Below are positions 42,457 to 50,405 of a stretch of DNA of 64,000 nt, in pieces (within the stretch, counting starts at the first letter, position 1; every line of letters starts with the position of its first letter). Made by a program: the position numbers and the translations under genes. Origin of the DNA: Streptomyces sp. NRRL S-118 (GTDB lineage Bacteria; Actinomycetota; Actinomycetes; Streptomycetales; Streptomycetaceae). The DNA lies in assembly GCF_000716335.1 (NCBI RefSeq), contig NZ_KL591013.1, positions 264,238 through 328,237 on the forward strand, read 5' to 3'. Under the pieces are notes generated by a model. It was not told where the DNA came from, made no database searches, and saw nothing but the letters and a program-made list of their open reading frames with translations.

Positions 42457-43445
42457 CCACCCCCGTCACCCGCCTCCTGGTGACCGGCGGCGCCGGATTC
42501 ATCGGCTCGCACTACGTCCGCACGCTGCTGGGGCTCTCGGGGCCCGGCCACCTCGAGGTGACGGTCCTCGACCGCCTCACCTACGCCGGCAACCCCGCCA
42601 ACCTCGACCCGGTCCGCGGTCACCCCGGCTTCGCCTTCGTGCACGGCGACATCCGGGACGCGGACCTGGTCGACAAGCTCGTCTCCGAGCACGACGGCAT
42701 CGTCCACTTCGCCGCCGAGTCGCACGTGGACCGCTCCATCCTCGGCGCCGCCGAGTTCGTCCGCACGAACGTGCTGGGCACGCAGACGCTGCTGGACGCG
42801 GCGCTGCGCCATCGCGTCCCCCGCTTCGTCCACATCTCCACGGACGAGGTGTACGGCTCGATCGAGACGGGCTCGTGGACGGAGGACGAGCCCGTACGGC
42901 CCAACTCGCCGTACGCCGCCTCCAAGGCGTCCAGCGACCTGATCGCCCTCGCGTACCACCGCACCCACGGCCTGGACGTGCGGGTGACGCGCTGCTCGAA
43001 CAACTACGGCCCGTACCACTTCCCCGAGAAGGCCGTCCCCCTCTTCATCACCCGCCTGCTGGAGGGCGGCCGGGTGCCGCTGTACGGGGACGGCTCGCAC
43101 GTACGGGACTGGCTGCACGTCGACGACCACGTGCGCGCGATCGAGCTGGTCCGGACGCGGGGCCGCGCGGGCGAGGTCTACAACGTCGGCGGCGGCACGG
43201 AGTTGTCCAACCGCGAGCTCACCGGCGCGCTGCTCGACGCCTGCGGTGCGGACTGGTCCCGGGTGGACCACGTCGAGGACCGCAAGGGACACGACCGGCG
43301 GTACTCCGTCGACTGGGCGAAGATCCGCGACGAGCTCGGCTACCGGCCGGCCAGGGACTTCGCGACGGGCCTGGCGGAGACGGTCGCCTGGTACCGGGAG
43401 AACCGCTCCTGGTGGCGGCCCCTGCTGAGCCGGGCGGCGCTGTGA
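42453..43445 (+). CDS. rmlB: dTDP-glucose 4,6-dehydratase
   Basis: A 330-residue extended SDR enzyme. The NAD-binding motif TGGAGFIGSHYV is at about 10-21. HISTDEVYGS supplies the catalytic Thr-Asp-Glu, and YAAS KASSD the Tyr-xxx-Lys pair (SPYAASKASSDLI). RCSNNYGPYHFPEKAVPLFI is diagnostic for RmlB. It converts dTDP-glucose to dTDP-4-keto-6-deoxyglucose. Its start overlaps rmlA and its stop overlaps the rmlD GTG, giving tight translational coupling. Confidence 0.95.
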   Translation: MTTPVTRLLVTGGAGFIGSHYVRTLLGLSGPGHLEVTVLDRLTYAGNPANLDPVRGHPGFAFVHGDIRDADLVDKLVSEHDGIVHFAAESHVDRSILGAAEFVRTNVLGTQTLLDAALRHRVPRFVHISTDEVYGSIETGSWTEDEPVRPNSPYAASKASSDLIALAYHRTHGLDVRVTRCSNNYGPYHFPEKAVPLFITRLLEGGRVPLYGDGSHVRDWLHVDDHVRAIELVRTRGRAGEVYNVGGGTELSNRELTGALLDACGADWSRVDHVEDRKGHDRRYSVDWAKIRDELGYRPARDFATGLAETVAWYRENRSWWRPLLSRAAL

Positions 43446-44416
43446 CCTGGCTGGTCACGGGCGCGGGCGGCATGCTCGGGCAGGACGTGCTGGCCTGCCT
43501 CGGCGGTGAGGGGACCGGCCTCACGCGCCGCCGGCTGGACGTGCGCGACCCGTCGGCCGTACGGGCCGCGCTGTCGGCCCTGCGCCCGACGGTGGTCGTC
43601 AACTGCGCGGCCTGGACGGCGGTGGACGACGCCGAGGCGCACGAGGCCGAGGCGCTCGCGGTGAACGGCACGGGTGTGCGGCACCTGGCCGAGGCGTGCG
43701 CCGCGGCGGGCGCGCGGCTGCTGCACGTCTCCACGGACTACGTCTTCGACGGCCGCGCGCGCGTGCCGTACGCCGAGGACGCGGCGCCCGCCCCGCGCAC
43801 CGCGTACGGCCGCACCAAACTGGCGGGCGAGCGCGCCGTCCTGGAGGTGCTCCCCGAGGACGGCTACGTGGTGCGGACGGCCTGGCTGTACGGGGCGGGC
43901 GGCGACAACTTCGTCCGCACCATGCTCCGGCTGGAGGCGTCGCGCCCCTTCGTGGACGTGGTGGACGACCAGCGCGGCCAGCCGACATGGAGCGCCGACG
44001 TGGCGCGGCGCCTGGTGGACCTGGGGCGCCGCGACGCTCCCCCGGGCGTCTACCACGCGACGAGCGCGGGCGACGGCACCTGGTACGACCTCGCCCGTGA
44101 GACCTTCCGGCTGCTGGGCGCGGCGCCCGGGCGCGTCCGCCCCACGTCGAGCGCGGCCTTCCCCCGCCCGGCGGCGCGCCCCGCGTACAGCGTGCTGGCC
44201 CACCGGCGGTGGCGGGACGCGGGCCTGACGCCCCTTCGGGACTGGCGGGAGGCGCTGGCCGAGGCGCTGCCCGCGGTGCTCGCCGGCCGGTTCCAGGGGC
44301 GCGGGCACCGCGGACGGCCCGGGTCGAACACACGTAGTGCTGCCGTACATCCATACGACCGCCTCGTACGTCTTGTATCGGGGTCCGCCTACCGGCCCGG
44401 CCCCTTCTCGACGTGA
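43442..44416 (+). CDS. rmlD: dTDP-4-dehydrorhamnose reductase
   Basis: A 324-residue SDR protein. TGAGGMLGQDV forms the nucleotide loop, STDYVFDG and YGRTKLAGE hold the Ser/Thr and Tyr-xxx-Lys catalytic residues, and RTAWLYG and GQPTWSADVAR are typical of RmlD. It reduces dTDP-4-keto-L-rhamnose to dTDP-L-rhamnose. The GTG start overlaps the rmlB stop as GTGA (43442-43445). The C-terminal ~40 residues after ALPAVLAG are Arg/Ser-rich and unlike the family, so the reading frame may simply run on past the folded domain. The D,D-carboxypeptidase start lies 19 bp after the stop. Confidence 0.93.
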   Translation: MTWLVTGAGGMLGQDVLACLGGEGTGLTRRRLDVRDPSAVRAALSALRPTVVVNCAAWTAVDDAEAHEAEALAVNGTGVRHLAEACAAAGARLLHVSTDYVFDGRARVPYAEDAAPAPRTAYGRTKLAGERAVLEVLPEDGYVVRTAWLYGAGGDNFVRTMLRLEASRPFVDVVDDQRGQPTWSADVARRLVDLGRRDAPPGVYHATSAGDGTWYDLARETFRLLGAAPGRVRPTSSAAFPRPAARPAYSVLAHRRWRDAGLTPLRDWREALAEALPAVLAGRFQGRGHRGRPGSNTRSAAVHPYDRLVRLVSGSAYRPGPFST

Positions 44417-44435
44417 CGAAACGGGAGCATTCCCC

Positions 44436-45368
44436 TTGATATCGACCCGAACCGGCGTGCGCCGCGCCGCCACCGTCGCCCTCACCAGCGGTCTGCTGCT
44501 CACGGCCTCGCCGCTCGCCTCGCCGGCGCAGGCGGCCACCGCGCCGACCATCAGCGCCGCGGGCGGCTACCTGATGGACCAGTCGAACGGCGCGGTGAAG
44601 TACACCAAGGGCGCCGACACGCGCCGCCAGATGGCGAGCACGACGAAGATCATGACCGCCGCGGTCGTGCTCGGCACCCCCGGCGTGGACCTCAACCGCA
44701 AGGTCACCGTCAAGCAGGCCTACCGCGACTACGTCACCCGCAACGGCGCGAGCACCGCCGACCTGCGCACCGGTGACAAGGTCACGGTCCGTCAGCTGCT
44801 GTACGCGACGATGCTGCCCTCCGGCTGCGACGCCTCCTACGCGCTCGCCGACACCTTCGGCACCGGCACGACATCCGCGGCCCGCACCCAGTCGTTCATC
44901 GCGAAGATGAACCAGAAGGCCGTCGCGCTGGGCCTGAAGAACACGAAGTTCGACTCGTTCGACGGCATCTCGTCGGCCGGGAACAACTACACCACCCCGC
45001 GCGACCTGGCGAAGATCGCCCGGCACGCCTACGCGAACGCCAACTTCAAGGCGATCGTGAAGGCCACCTCGTACAAGAGCACGGCCACCACCAGCACGGG
45101 CGGCACCCGCACGTACACCTGGTACAACACCAACAAGCTGCTGGGCTCCTACAGCGGCGCCAACGGCATCAAGACCGGCACCGGCACGGCCGCCGGCCCC
45201 TGCCTCGTCTTCGCCGCCACCCGCGGCACCAAGACGTACATCGGTGTCGTCCTCAACGGCACCGACCGCTACCGCGACGCCGCGAAGATGCTCGACTACG
45301 GCTTCGGCTCCACGACCGCCGCGACCATGAAGCTGCGGTCGCTCCCGGTCGGCGCGCAGCGCGACTGA
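44436..45368 (+). CDS. D-alanyl-D-alanine carboxypeptidase, S11 family
   Basis: A 310-residue exported enzyme. The signal peptide (ATVALTSGLLLTASPLASPAQA) is followed by a DacA-like penicillin-binding fold. Ser-Thr-Thr-Lys (ASTTKIM) is the nucleophile motif, SGC (LPSGCDASYALAD) the second motif, and KTG (GIKTGTGTAAG) the third. It trims the terminal D-Ala from peptidoglycan stem peptides. The TTG at 44436 is chosen: GGGAG lies 8 nt upstream and the signal peptide begins shortly after; in-frame ATG codons upstream would add a stretch that looks non-coding. A strong hairpin follows the stop. Confidence 0.9.
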   Translation: MISTRTGVRRAATVALTSGLLLTASPLASPAQAATAPTISAAGGYLMDQSNGAVKYTKGADTRRQMASTTKIMTAAVVLGTPGVDLNRKVTVKQAYRDYVTRNGASTADLRTGDKVTVRQLLYATMLPSGCDASYALADTFGTGTTSAARTQSFIAKMNQKAVALGLKNTKFDSFDGISSAGNNYTTPRDLAKIARHAYANANFKAIVKATSYKSTATTSTGGTRTYTWYNTNKLLGSYSGANGIKTGTGTAAGPCLVFAATRGTKTYIGVVLNGTDRYRDAAKMLDYGFGSTTAATMKLRSLPVGAQRD

Positions 45369-45374
45369 TCCCGC

Positions 45375-45420
45375 CTCCCGTGACGTGCGGGCACCCCTGC
45401 GGTGCCGCACGTCACGGGAG
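45375..45420. terminator. Bidirectional hairpin between the carboxypeptidase and rmlC
   Basis: A 16-bp perfect stem (45375-45390 with 45405-45420), extended by an inner CACC/GGTG, 7 nt past the carboxypeptidase stop. It serves the convergent rmlC gene as well. Confidence 0.85.
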
Positions 45421-45488
45421 ATCCCGGGAGACCCCGGGGGCGATTTCTCCAGGATCGTCCTTATCCGCCCCTGCCCGGCGGGCCTCCC

Positions 45489-46121
45489 TCAGCGGCCGGC
45501 CGGAACGCGGGGCCGGCCGGCCGCCCGGGACGCGCGCAGCGCCGCGTACCAGGCGGCGCACGCCTCGTACGACGGCAGCAGGCCCGCCCGCTCGGCCTCC
45601 GCGAGCGTGGGAGCGGCCGCGTCCTTGCCGGACAGCACGGGGGCGAGGCCGTCCGGCCACGCGATGGCGAGGTCCGGGTCGAGCGGATGGATGCCGTGCT
45701 CGCGGGCGGGGGCGTAGCCGCGCGAGCAGAGGTAGACGACGGTCGCGTCGTCCGTGAGCGCCATGAAGGCGTGGCCGAGCCCCTCGGCGAGGTACAGGGC
45801 CCGGTGGTCGCGGTCGTCCAGCCGCACCGCCTCCCAGGCCCGGTAGGTGGGCGATCCGGTGCGGAGGTCGACGACGACGTCGAGGACGGCGCCGCGCACG
45901 CACGTCACGTACTTGGCCTGCCCCGGGGGCACGTCGGCGAAGTGGACGCCGCGCAGGGTGCCGCGGCTGGACACCGAGCAGTTGGCCTGCGCGAGGCCCA
46001 GCCCGTGCCCGGCGGCCCGGTGGAGGTCCGGCGCCCGGAACCACTCGTGGAAGCTGCCCCTGCTGTCGTGGAACACCCGCGGCTCCATGACCCACGCCCC
46101 GTCGATGTCGAGTGCACGCAC
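45489..46121 (-). CDS. rmlC: dTDP-4-dehydrorhamnose 3,5-epimerase family protein
   Basis: A 210-residue cupin of the RmlC family. RGTLRGVHFAD carries the catalytic His, KYVTCVRGAVLDVVVDLRTG the core strands, EGLGHAFMALTDDATVVYLC the conserved barrel face, and DPDLAIAWP the C-terminal signature. The usual DYY near the catalytic Tyr reads RGY, so it could be a full 3,5-epimerase or a mono-epimerase relative. With rmlABD 1 kb away it would complete dTDP-L-rhamnose synthesis. The GTG at 46121 has AAAGGACGG upstream. It lies on the opposite strand from rmlABD. Confidence 0.85.
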   Translation of the reverse strand: MRALDIDGAWVMEPRVFHDSRGSFHEWFRAPDLHRAAGHGLGLAQANCSVSSRGTLRGVHFADVPPGQAKYVTCVRGAVLDVVVDLRTGSPTYRAWEAVRLDDRDHRALYLAEGLGHAFMALTDDATVVYLCSRGYAPAREHGIHPLDPDLAIAWPDGLAPVLSGKDAAAPTLAEAERAGLLPSYEACAAWYAALRASRAAGRPRVPAGR

Positions 46122-46176
46122 TGTCGGCCCACCGTCCTTTCGTGACGGCAGGCTCAACCGCCCGGAACGCCCGGCG

Positions 46177-46824
46177 TCACTCCTCGCGCGGCCGAGCGGG
46201 TGACGACCCCTCCCGGGAGGTGAGCGCCGCCACCGCCGCCGCGGCGAGGTCGTCCAGGTATCCCTCGGGGAGCGGGGAGCGGACGACGACGAGCCGCCAG
46301 TACAGGGGCCCGATGATCAGGTCGAGCGCGCGGTCCGGCTCGACGTCCCGCGGCAGCTCGCCACGCGCCACCGCGTCCCGCACGACGGCCGCGGCCACGC
46401 CCTGCTGACTGTCCAGCAGGGCGGACCGGACGGCGTCGGCGATCTCGGGGTGGCGGGCCGCCTCCACCAGCAGGTCCGGGATGACCTGCGAGGCGACGGG
46501 GTGACGCAGGGCGTGGGCCGCGACCTCCAGGAGGGCGCGGACGTCCCCGTACAGCGAACCGGTGGCCGGGGCGGGGAGGCCCTGCGTCGCGAAGGCGGTC
46601 AGCAGGTCGAGGACGAGCGACAGCTTGGACTTCCAGCGCCGGTAGACGGCGGTCTTGCCGACGCCCGCGCGCCGGGCGATGCCCTCGATGGACATACGGG
46701 CGAAGCCGACGGCCGCGAGTTCCTCGAAGACGGCGGCGCGGATCGCCTCCGTCACGTCCTCGCGGAGCACCGCGGCCCCCGCTGGGGCGCGGCGCGGGCT
46801 GCCGGGGGGCGGCGGTGGAGTCAT
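46177..46824 (-). CDS. TetR family regulator next to tagGH
   Basis: A 215-residue protein with a TetR helix-turn-helix at about 25-70 (DVTEAIRAAVFEELAAVGFA, IARRAGVGKTAVYRRWKSK) and a TetR_C-type ligand domain (TetR_C_11-like pattern, e.g. ALDLIIGPLYWRLVV). It is divergent from tagG, so control of the teichoic-acid exporter is likely by position. The ATG at 46824 is chosen; one 12 nt upstream is possible. The gene is followed 55 bp later by rmlC. Confidence 0.88.
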   Translation of the reverse strand: MTPPPPPGSPRRAPAGAAVLREDVTEAIRAAVFEELAAVGFARMSIEGIARRAGVGKTAVYRRWKSKLSLVLDLLTAFATQGLPAPATGSLYGDVRALLEVAAHALRHPVASQVIPDLLVEAARHPEIADAVRSALLDSQQGVAAAVVRDAVARGELPRDVEPDRALDLIIGPLYWRLVVVRSPLPEGYLDDLAAAAVAALTSREGSSPARPREE

Positions 46825-46861
46825 GCCCCGGATCATAGCGCGACAGCTTCGTCACGACGGG

Positions 46862-46926
46862 ACGGTTGCGTTCCGACGTACGAGCGACCTACGCTCCTCG
46901 TAGCGACGATACGGTTCCGTTCCGAC
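46862..46926. promoter_or_regulatory. Paired 16-bp repeats in the tetR/tagG intergenic region
   Basis: ACGGTTGCGTTCCGAC at 46862-46877 recurs as ACGGTTCCGTTCCGAC at 46911-46926 (15 of 16 match), 49 bp apart. Between them lies the dyad CTACG-N5-CGTAG. The second copy ends 13 bp before the tagG GTG. These are candidate TetR operators. Confidence 0.5.
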
Positions 46927-46939
46927 CCGAGGGGCCCGA

Positions 46940-47932
46940 GTGACCACATACACGGCCGACCTGCGGTCCCCGACCGCACCCGCACCGCCCGGGGGCGCGC
47001 GCCCCGCGGACACCGCGCCGCACCCGGCCGTGCGGATGCGGTTCGACGAGGCGCCCGTGCCCGAGGAGGACCTGCGGGAGCTCGCGCTCACTCACGGACT
47101 GACCGTCAGCGGCGCCAGGCCACCCCTCACCGAGTACGCCCGCCGGCTCTGGTCGCGGCGCCACTTCATCACCGCCTTCGCGACGGCCCGCCTCACCGCC
47201 CAGTACAGCCAGGCCAGGCTCGGCCAGGTGTGGCAGCTGATGAACCCGCTGCTCAACGCCACCGTCTACTTCTTCATCTTCGGCGTGCTGATGAACACCC
47301 GGCACGGTGTCCCGGACTACGTACCCTTTCTCGTCACCGGCGTGTTCATCTGGACGTTCACCTCCAGCTCGATCACCGCCGGCACCCGTGCCATCAGCGG
47401 CAACCTCGGCCTGGTGCGCGCCCTGCACTTCCCCCGCGCGAGCCTGCCCGTCTCCCTCGCACTCCAGCAGCTCCAGCAGCTGGCGTTCTCGCTGGGCGCG
47501 CTCGTCGTCATCCTCTTCTGCTTCGGCGTCCGCCCCGGCTGGTCCTGGCTGCTCGCCGCGCCCGTCCTGCTGCTGCAGTTCCTCTTCAACACGGGCGTCT
47601 CGATGACGATGGCCCGCCTCGCCGCCCACACCCCCGACATCGCCCAGCTGACACCGTTCGTCCTGCGCACCTGGATGTACGTGTCGGGCGTGATGTGGAG
47701 CATCGACAAGGTCCTCGCGGACGAGCGCGTGCCGCACGCCGTCGGCGTGGCCCTCCAGTACAACCCGGCGGCCGTCTACATCGACCTCGTGCGCTTCGCG
47801 TTCATCGACAGCTTCACCGCCGACCGCCTGCCGCCGCACGTCTGGGCCGTCGCGGCCGGCTGGGCGCTGCTCGCCTTCGCGGCCGGCTTCATCTACTTCT
47901 GGAAGGCAGAGGAGACCTACGGCCGTGGCTGA
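46940..47932 (+). CDS. tagG: Teichoic-acid/polysaccharide ABC exporter permease (TagG-like)
   Basis: A 330-residue ABC-2 type permease. A ~70-residue hydrophilic N-terminus precedes six helices; the pre-helix stretch LTAQYSQARLGQVWQLMNPL is the classical ABC-2 polysaccharide exporter motif. It forms the channel that moves lipid-linked wall polymer out of the cell. It starts with GTG and overlaps the ATPase gene by 8 bp. Surrounding glycerophosphotransferase and rhamnose genes suggest the cargo; the precise polymer is not known. Confidence 0.92.
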   Translation: MTTYTADLRSPTAPAPPGGARPADTAPHPAVRMRFDEAPVPEEDLRELALTHGLTVSGARPPLTEYARRLWSRRHFITAFATARLTAQYSQARLGQVWQLMNPLLNATVYFFIFGVLMNTRHGVPDYVPFLVTGVFIWTFTSSSITAGTRAISGNLGLVRALHFPRASLPVSLALQQLQQLAFSLGALVVILFCFGVRPGWSWLLAAPVLLLQFLFNTGVSMTMARLAAHTPDIAQLTPFVLRTWMYVSGVMWSIDKVLADERVPHAVGVALQYNPAAVYIDLVRFAFIDSFTADRLPPHVWAVAAGWALLAFAAGFIYFWKAEETYGRG

Positions 47933-48707
47933 CTCCGCGAGGATCCCGACCGTCGTCGTCGACGACGCCCACATCACCTACACCGTCCAGGGCGCGGGCG
48001 CGGCGCACGCGGGCGCGTCCCCCGGGAGCCCCCTCCGGCGCCTGCTGAGCCGCCGCCGGGCGGCACCGGGCACCCGTACCGTCCACGCGGTCAAGGGCGT
48101 CAGCTTCGCCGCGTACAAGGGCGAGGCCATCGGGCTGATCGGGTCCAACGGCTCGGGCAAGTCGACCCTGCTGAAGGCGATCGCGGGCCTGCTGCCCACC
48201 AGCCGCGGCCGCATCTACACCCAGGGCCAGCCGTCCCTGCTCGGAGTGAACGCCGCACTGATGGGCGACCTGACCGGCGAGCGCAACGTCATCCTCGGCG
48301 GCCTCGCGATGGGCATGTCGCGCGAGGAGGTCCGCGCCCGCTACCAGGAGATCGTCGACTTCTCCGGGATCAACGACAAGGGCGACTTCGTCTCCCTGCC
48401 CATGCGGACGTACTCCTCCGGCATGGGCGCCCGGCTGCGCTTCGCCATCGCCGCCGCCAAGAGCCACGACGTCCTGCTCATCGACGAGGCGCTGGCCACG
48501 GGCGACGCCAGGTTCCGCGCCCGCAGCCAGGAACGCATCAACCAGCTCCGCGCCGAGGCCGGCACGGTGTTCCTGGTCAGCCACAGCAACTCGACCATCA
48601 AGCAGACCTGCGACCGCGCCATCTGGCTGGAGTCGGGGACGATCCTGATGGACGGGCCGTCGGCGGAGGTCGTCGACGCGTACGAGGCGTACACGAAGAG
48701 GAAATAA
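47925..48707 (+). CDS. tagH: Teichoic-acid/polysaccharide ABC exporter ATPase (TagH-like)
   Basis: A 260-residue ATPase. Walker A is GSNGSGKSTLLKAIAG, the signature YSSGMGARLRFAIA (the SSGM form typical of polysaccharide exporters), and Walker B VLLIDEALATGD; VFLVSHSNSTIKQTC contains the H-loop. It drives TagG. It begins with GTG inside the end of tagG. Unlike O-antigen Wzt proteins it has no C-terminal carbohydrate-binding domain. A ~30-residue insert (AGASPGSPLRRLLSRRR) precedes Walker A. Confidence 0.93.
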   Translation: MADSARIPTVVVDDAHITYTVQGAGAAHAGASPGSPLRRLLSRRRAAPGTRTVHAVKGVSFAAYKGEAIGLIGSNGSGKSTLLKAIAGLLPTSRGRIYTQGQPSLLGVNAALMGDLTGERNVILGGLAMGMSREEVRARYQEIVDFSGINDKGDFVSLPMRTYSSGMGARLRFAIAAAKSHDVLLIDEALATGDARFRARSQERINQLRAEAGTVFLVSHSNSTIKQTCDRAIWLESGTILMDGPSAEVVDAYEAYTKRK

Positions 48708-48744
48708 GTAAAACAGGCACACAATCGACATAAAGTGCACTGCG

Positions 48745-49989
48745 ATGACGACCACGTACCGGACCGGCGCCGCTGGTCGCACCGCACGCGCCCCCTCCGC
48801 CCTCCCCGCCCCGCTCGCCCTGACGGCCGCGTGGATCCTCACCCGCGCCGGGATGCTCCTGCTGCTGTGGCACGACACGCTCGGCATCGGAGGCGTCGGA
48901 CGCGAGGTGTACGTCCTGTACCGGCACTGGTACGACCTGCTCGCCCTCGGCACCTTCCCGCCGGACGACGTCACCTGGCAGTACCCGCCCGCCGCCGGCC
49001 TGGTGCTGCTCGCCCCCGGCGCGCTCCCCGGGCTGACGTACTACCAGGCGTTCGTCGCCCTCACGCTCGCCGCGGACGCCGCCGTCACCGTCGCGCTCGC
49101 CCGGTCGGGCGGCAGGGGCGAGGGCGGCGGAAGCCTGGGCGCGACCGGCGCCTGGCTGTGGACCTGCGGCCTGGCGCTCCTGCTGCACCTGCCGCTCGCC
49201 CGGTACGACGTCCAGGTCACCGCCTTCGCGGTGTTCGCCCTGCTGGCCCTCGCCGCCCGGCGGCCGAAGCCCCGGCTCGGCGGCGCACTCGCCGGACTGG
49301 GCGCCCTGGTGAAGGTGTGGCCGGTGCTCGCGCTGCTGGGCACGCCCCGCGGGCGCACCACCCGCCGGGCCTGGGCGTCCGCCGCGCTGACGTCCGCCGC
49401 GCTGCTCGCGGCGCTCGTGCTCGGCTTCTCGCACACCCTCGGCTTCCTGCGCCAGCAGGGCAGCCGGGGCGTGCAGATCGAGTCGCTCGGCGGCACCGCG
49501 CTCTCGCTGGCCCGGCTCACCGGCTGGCCGGGAGCGGTCCAGTACCGCTACGGCGCCTTCGAGCTGACGGGCCCTCACGCCTCGGGCGTGGCGCACGCCG
49601 CCCTGGCCCTCACCGCCGCCGCCCTCGCCTGGCTGGTGGTGTGGCGCGTCCGCTCGCGCCGCTGGTCCCCGGCCACCCCGCTGGACGCGGCCCTGGCCGC
49701 GGTGCTCCTCTTCACGGTCACCAGCCGCGTGATCAGCCCGCAGTACATGGTGTGGCTGGTGGGCCTGGCGGCGGTCTGCCTCACCTCCCGGCACACCCGG
49801 CAGCGGCCCGTCGCCCTCCTGCTGCTGCCCGCCGCGGCGCTCAGCGCGCTGGCGTACCCCGTCCTGTACGACGAGGTCATCGCCGTCACGCCGCTCGGCT
49901 GCGGGGTGGTGGCCGCCCGCAACGGGCTGCTGGTCGCCGCGGCGCTGCTGTCCTGCCGCCGGCTGTGGACGTCGACCGTCCGGACCTGA
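48745..49989 (+). CDS. GT87-like polytopic membrane glycosyltransferase
   Basis: A 414-residue membrane protein with about 10 helices. Its outer loop has YRHWYDLLALGTFPPDDVTW and QYPPAAGLVLL; the Asp/Pro pattern and YDVQVTAFAVFALLAL resemble DUF2029/GT87 mannosyltransferases that use polyprenyl-phosphate sugars. It starts 37 bp after tagH and is probably in the same operon. Substrate unknown; it may glycosylate exported wall polymer. Confidence 0.8.
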   Translation: MTTTYRTGAAGRTARAPSALPAPLALTAAWILTRAGMLLLLWHDTLGIGGVGREVYVLYRHWYDLLALGTFPPDDVTWQYPPAAGLVLLAPGALPGLTYYQAFVALTLAADAAVTVALARSGGRGEGGGSLGATGAWLWTCGLALLLHLPLARYDVQVTAFAVFALLALAARRPKPRLGGALAGLGALVKVWPVLALLGTPRGRTTRRAWASAALTSAALLAALVLGFSHTLGFLRQQGSRGVQIESLGGTALSLARLTGWPGAVQYRYGAFELTGPHASGVAHAALALTAAALAWLVVWRVRSRRWSPATPLDAALAAVLLFTVTSRVISPQYMVWLVGLAAVCLTSRHTRQRPVALLLLPAAALSALAYPVLYDEVIAVTPLGCGVVAARNGLLVAAALLSCRRLWTSTVRT

Positions 49990-50032
49990 CATCCCGTCAC
50001 GGCCGGCACCCGCCGACTGCGATCATGAACGT

Positions 50033-50281
50033 ATGAATATCGTTCTGCGCCGCGTCTGCGCGGTGATCGTGCTGGTCACCGGGGCCGCCCTGGGATTCTG
50101 GATCGTCTTCGGAAGTCCGCATCACTGGGAGGGCGCCCTGCGGCTGGGCCGCCTCGCCCTGGGGCTGACGTCGATGGGCCTGATCAGCGCCAGTGCCTGG
50201 CTGATGTTCCCGGGCAGCCCCGAGGACGACGAGGAACCGGTGCACGACCCGGCCCCGGCACCCGGCCCCCTGGACGTCTGA
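50033..50281 (+). CDS. Small two-helix membrane protein
   Basis: An 82-residue protein: an N-terminal helix (VCAVIVLVTGAALGFWIVFG), a short polar loop with SPHHWEG, a second helix (LGLTSMGLISASAWLMF) and an acidic, Pro-rich C-terminus (PEDDEEPVHDPAPAPGP). The Streptomyces codon bias and the pairing with its neighbours suggest a real gene. Function is not recognised. A strong hairpin follows. Confidence 0.65.
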   Translation: MNIVLRRVCAVIVLVTGAALGFWIVFGSPHHWEGALRLGRLALGLTSMGLISASAWLMFPGSPEDDEEPVHDPAPAPGPLDV

Positions 50282-50335
50282 GGAACCCGGGACCCGCCCC
50301 GCCCGGGGACCCCGGCACACGGCGGCGGACACGGG

Positions 50336-50375
50336 CGAGGGGCGCCCACCGGCCGGAACCGGTGGGCGCCCCTCG
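50336..50375. terminator. Bidirectional hairpin between the small membrane protein and gdhB
   Basis: A 17-bp perfect stem (50336-50352 with 50359-50375) around CCGGAA. It ends 30 nt beyond the gdhB stop on the minus strand and also serves the plus-strand gene. Confidence 0.85.
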
Positions 50376-50405
50376 TGTCCGCTCCGCCGCGACGACGGCG
50401 GCGGC

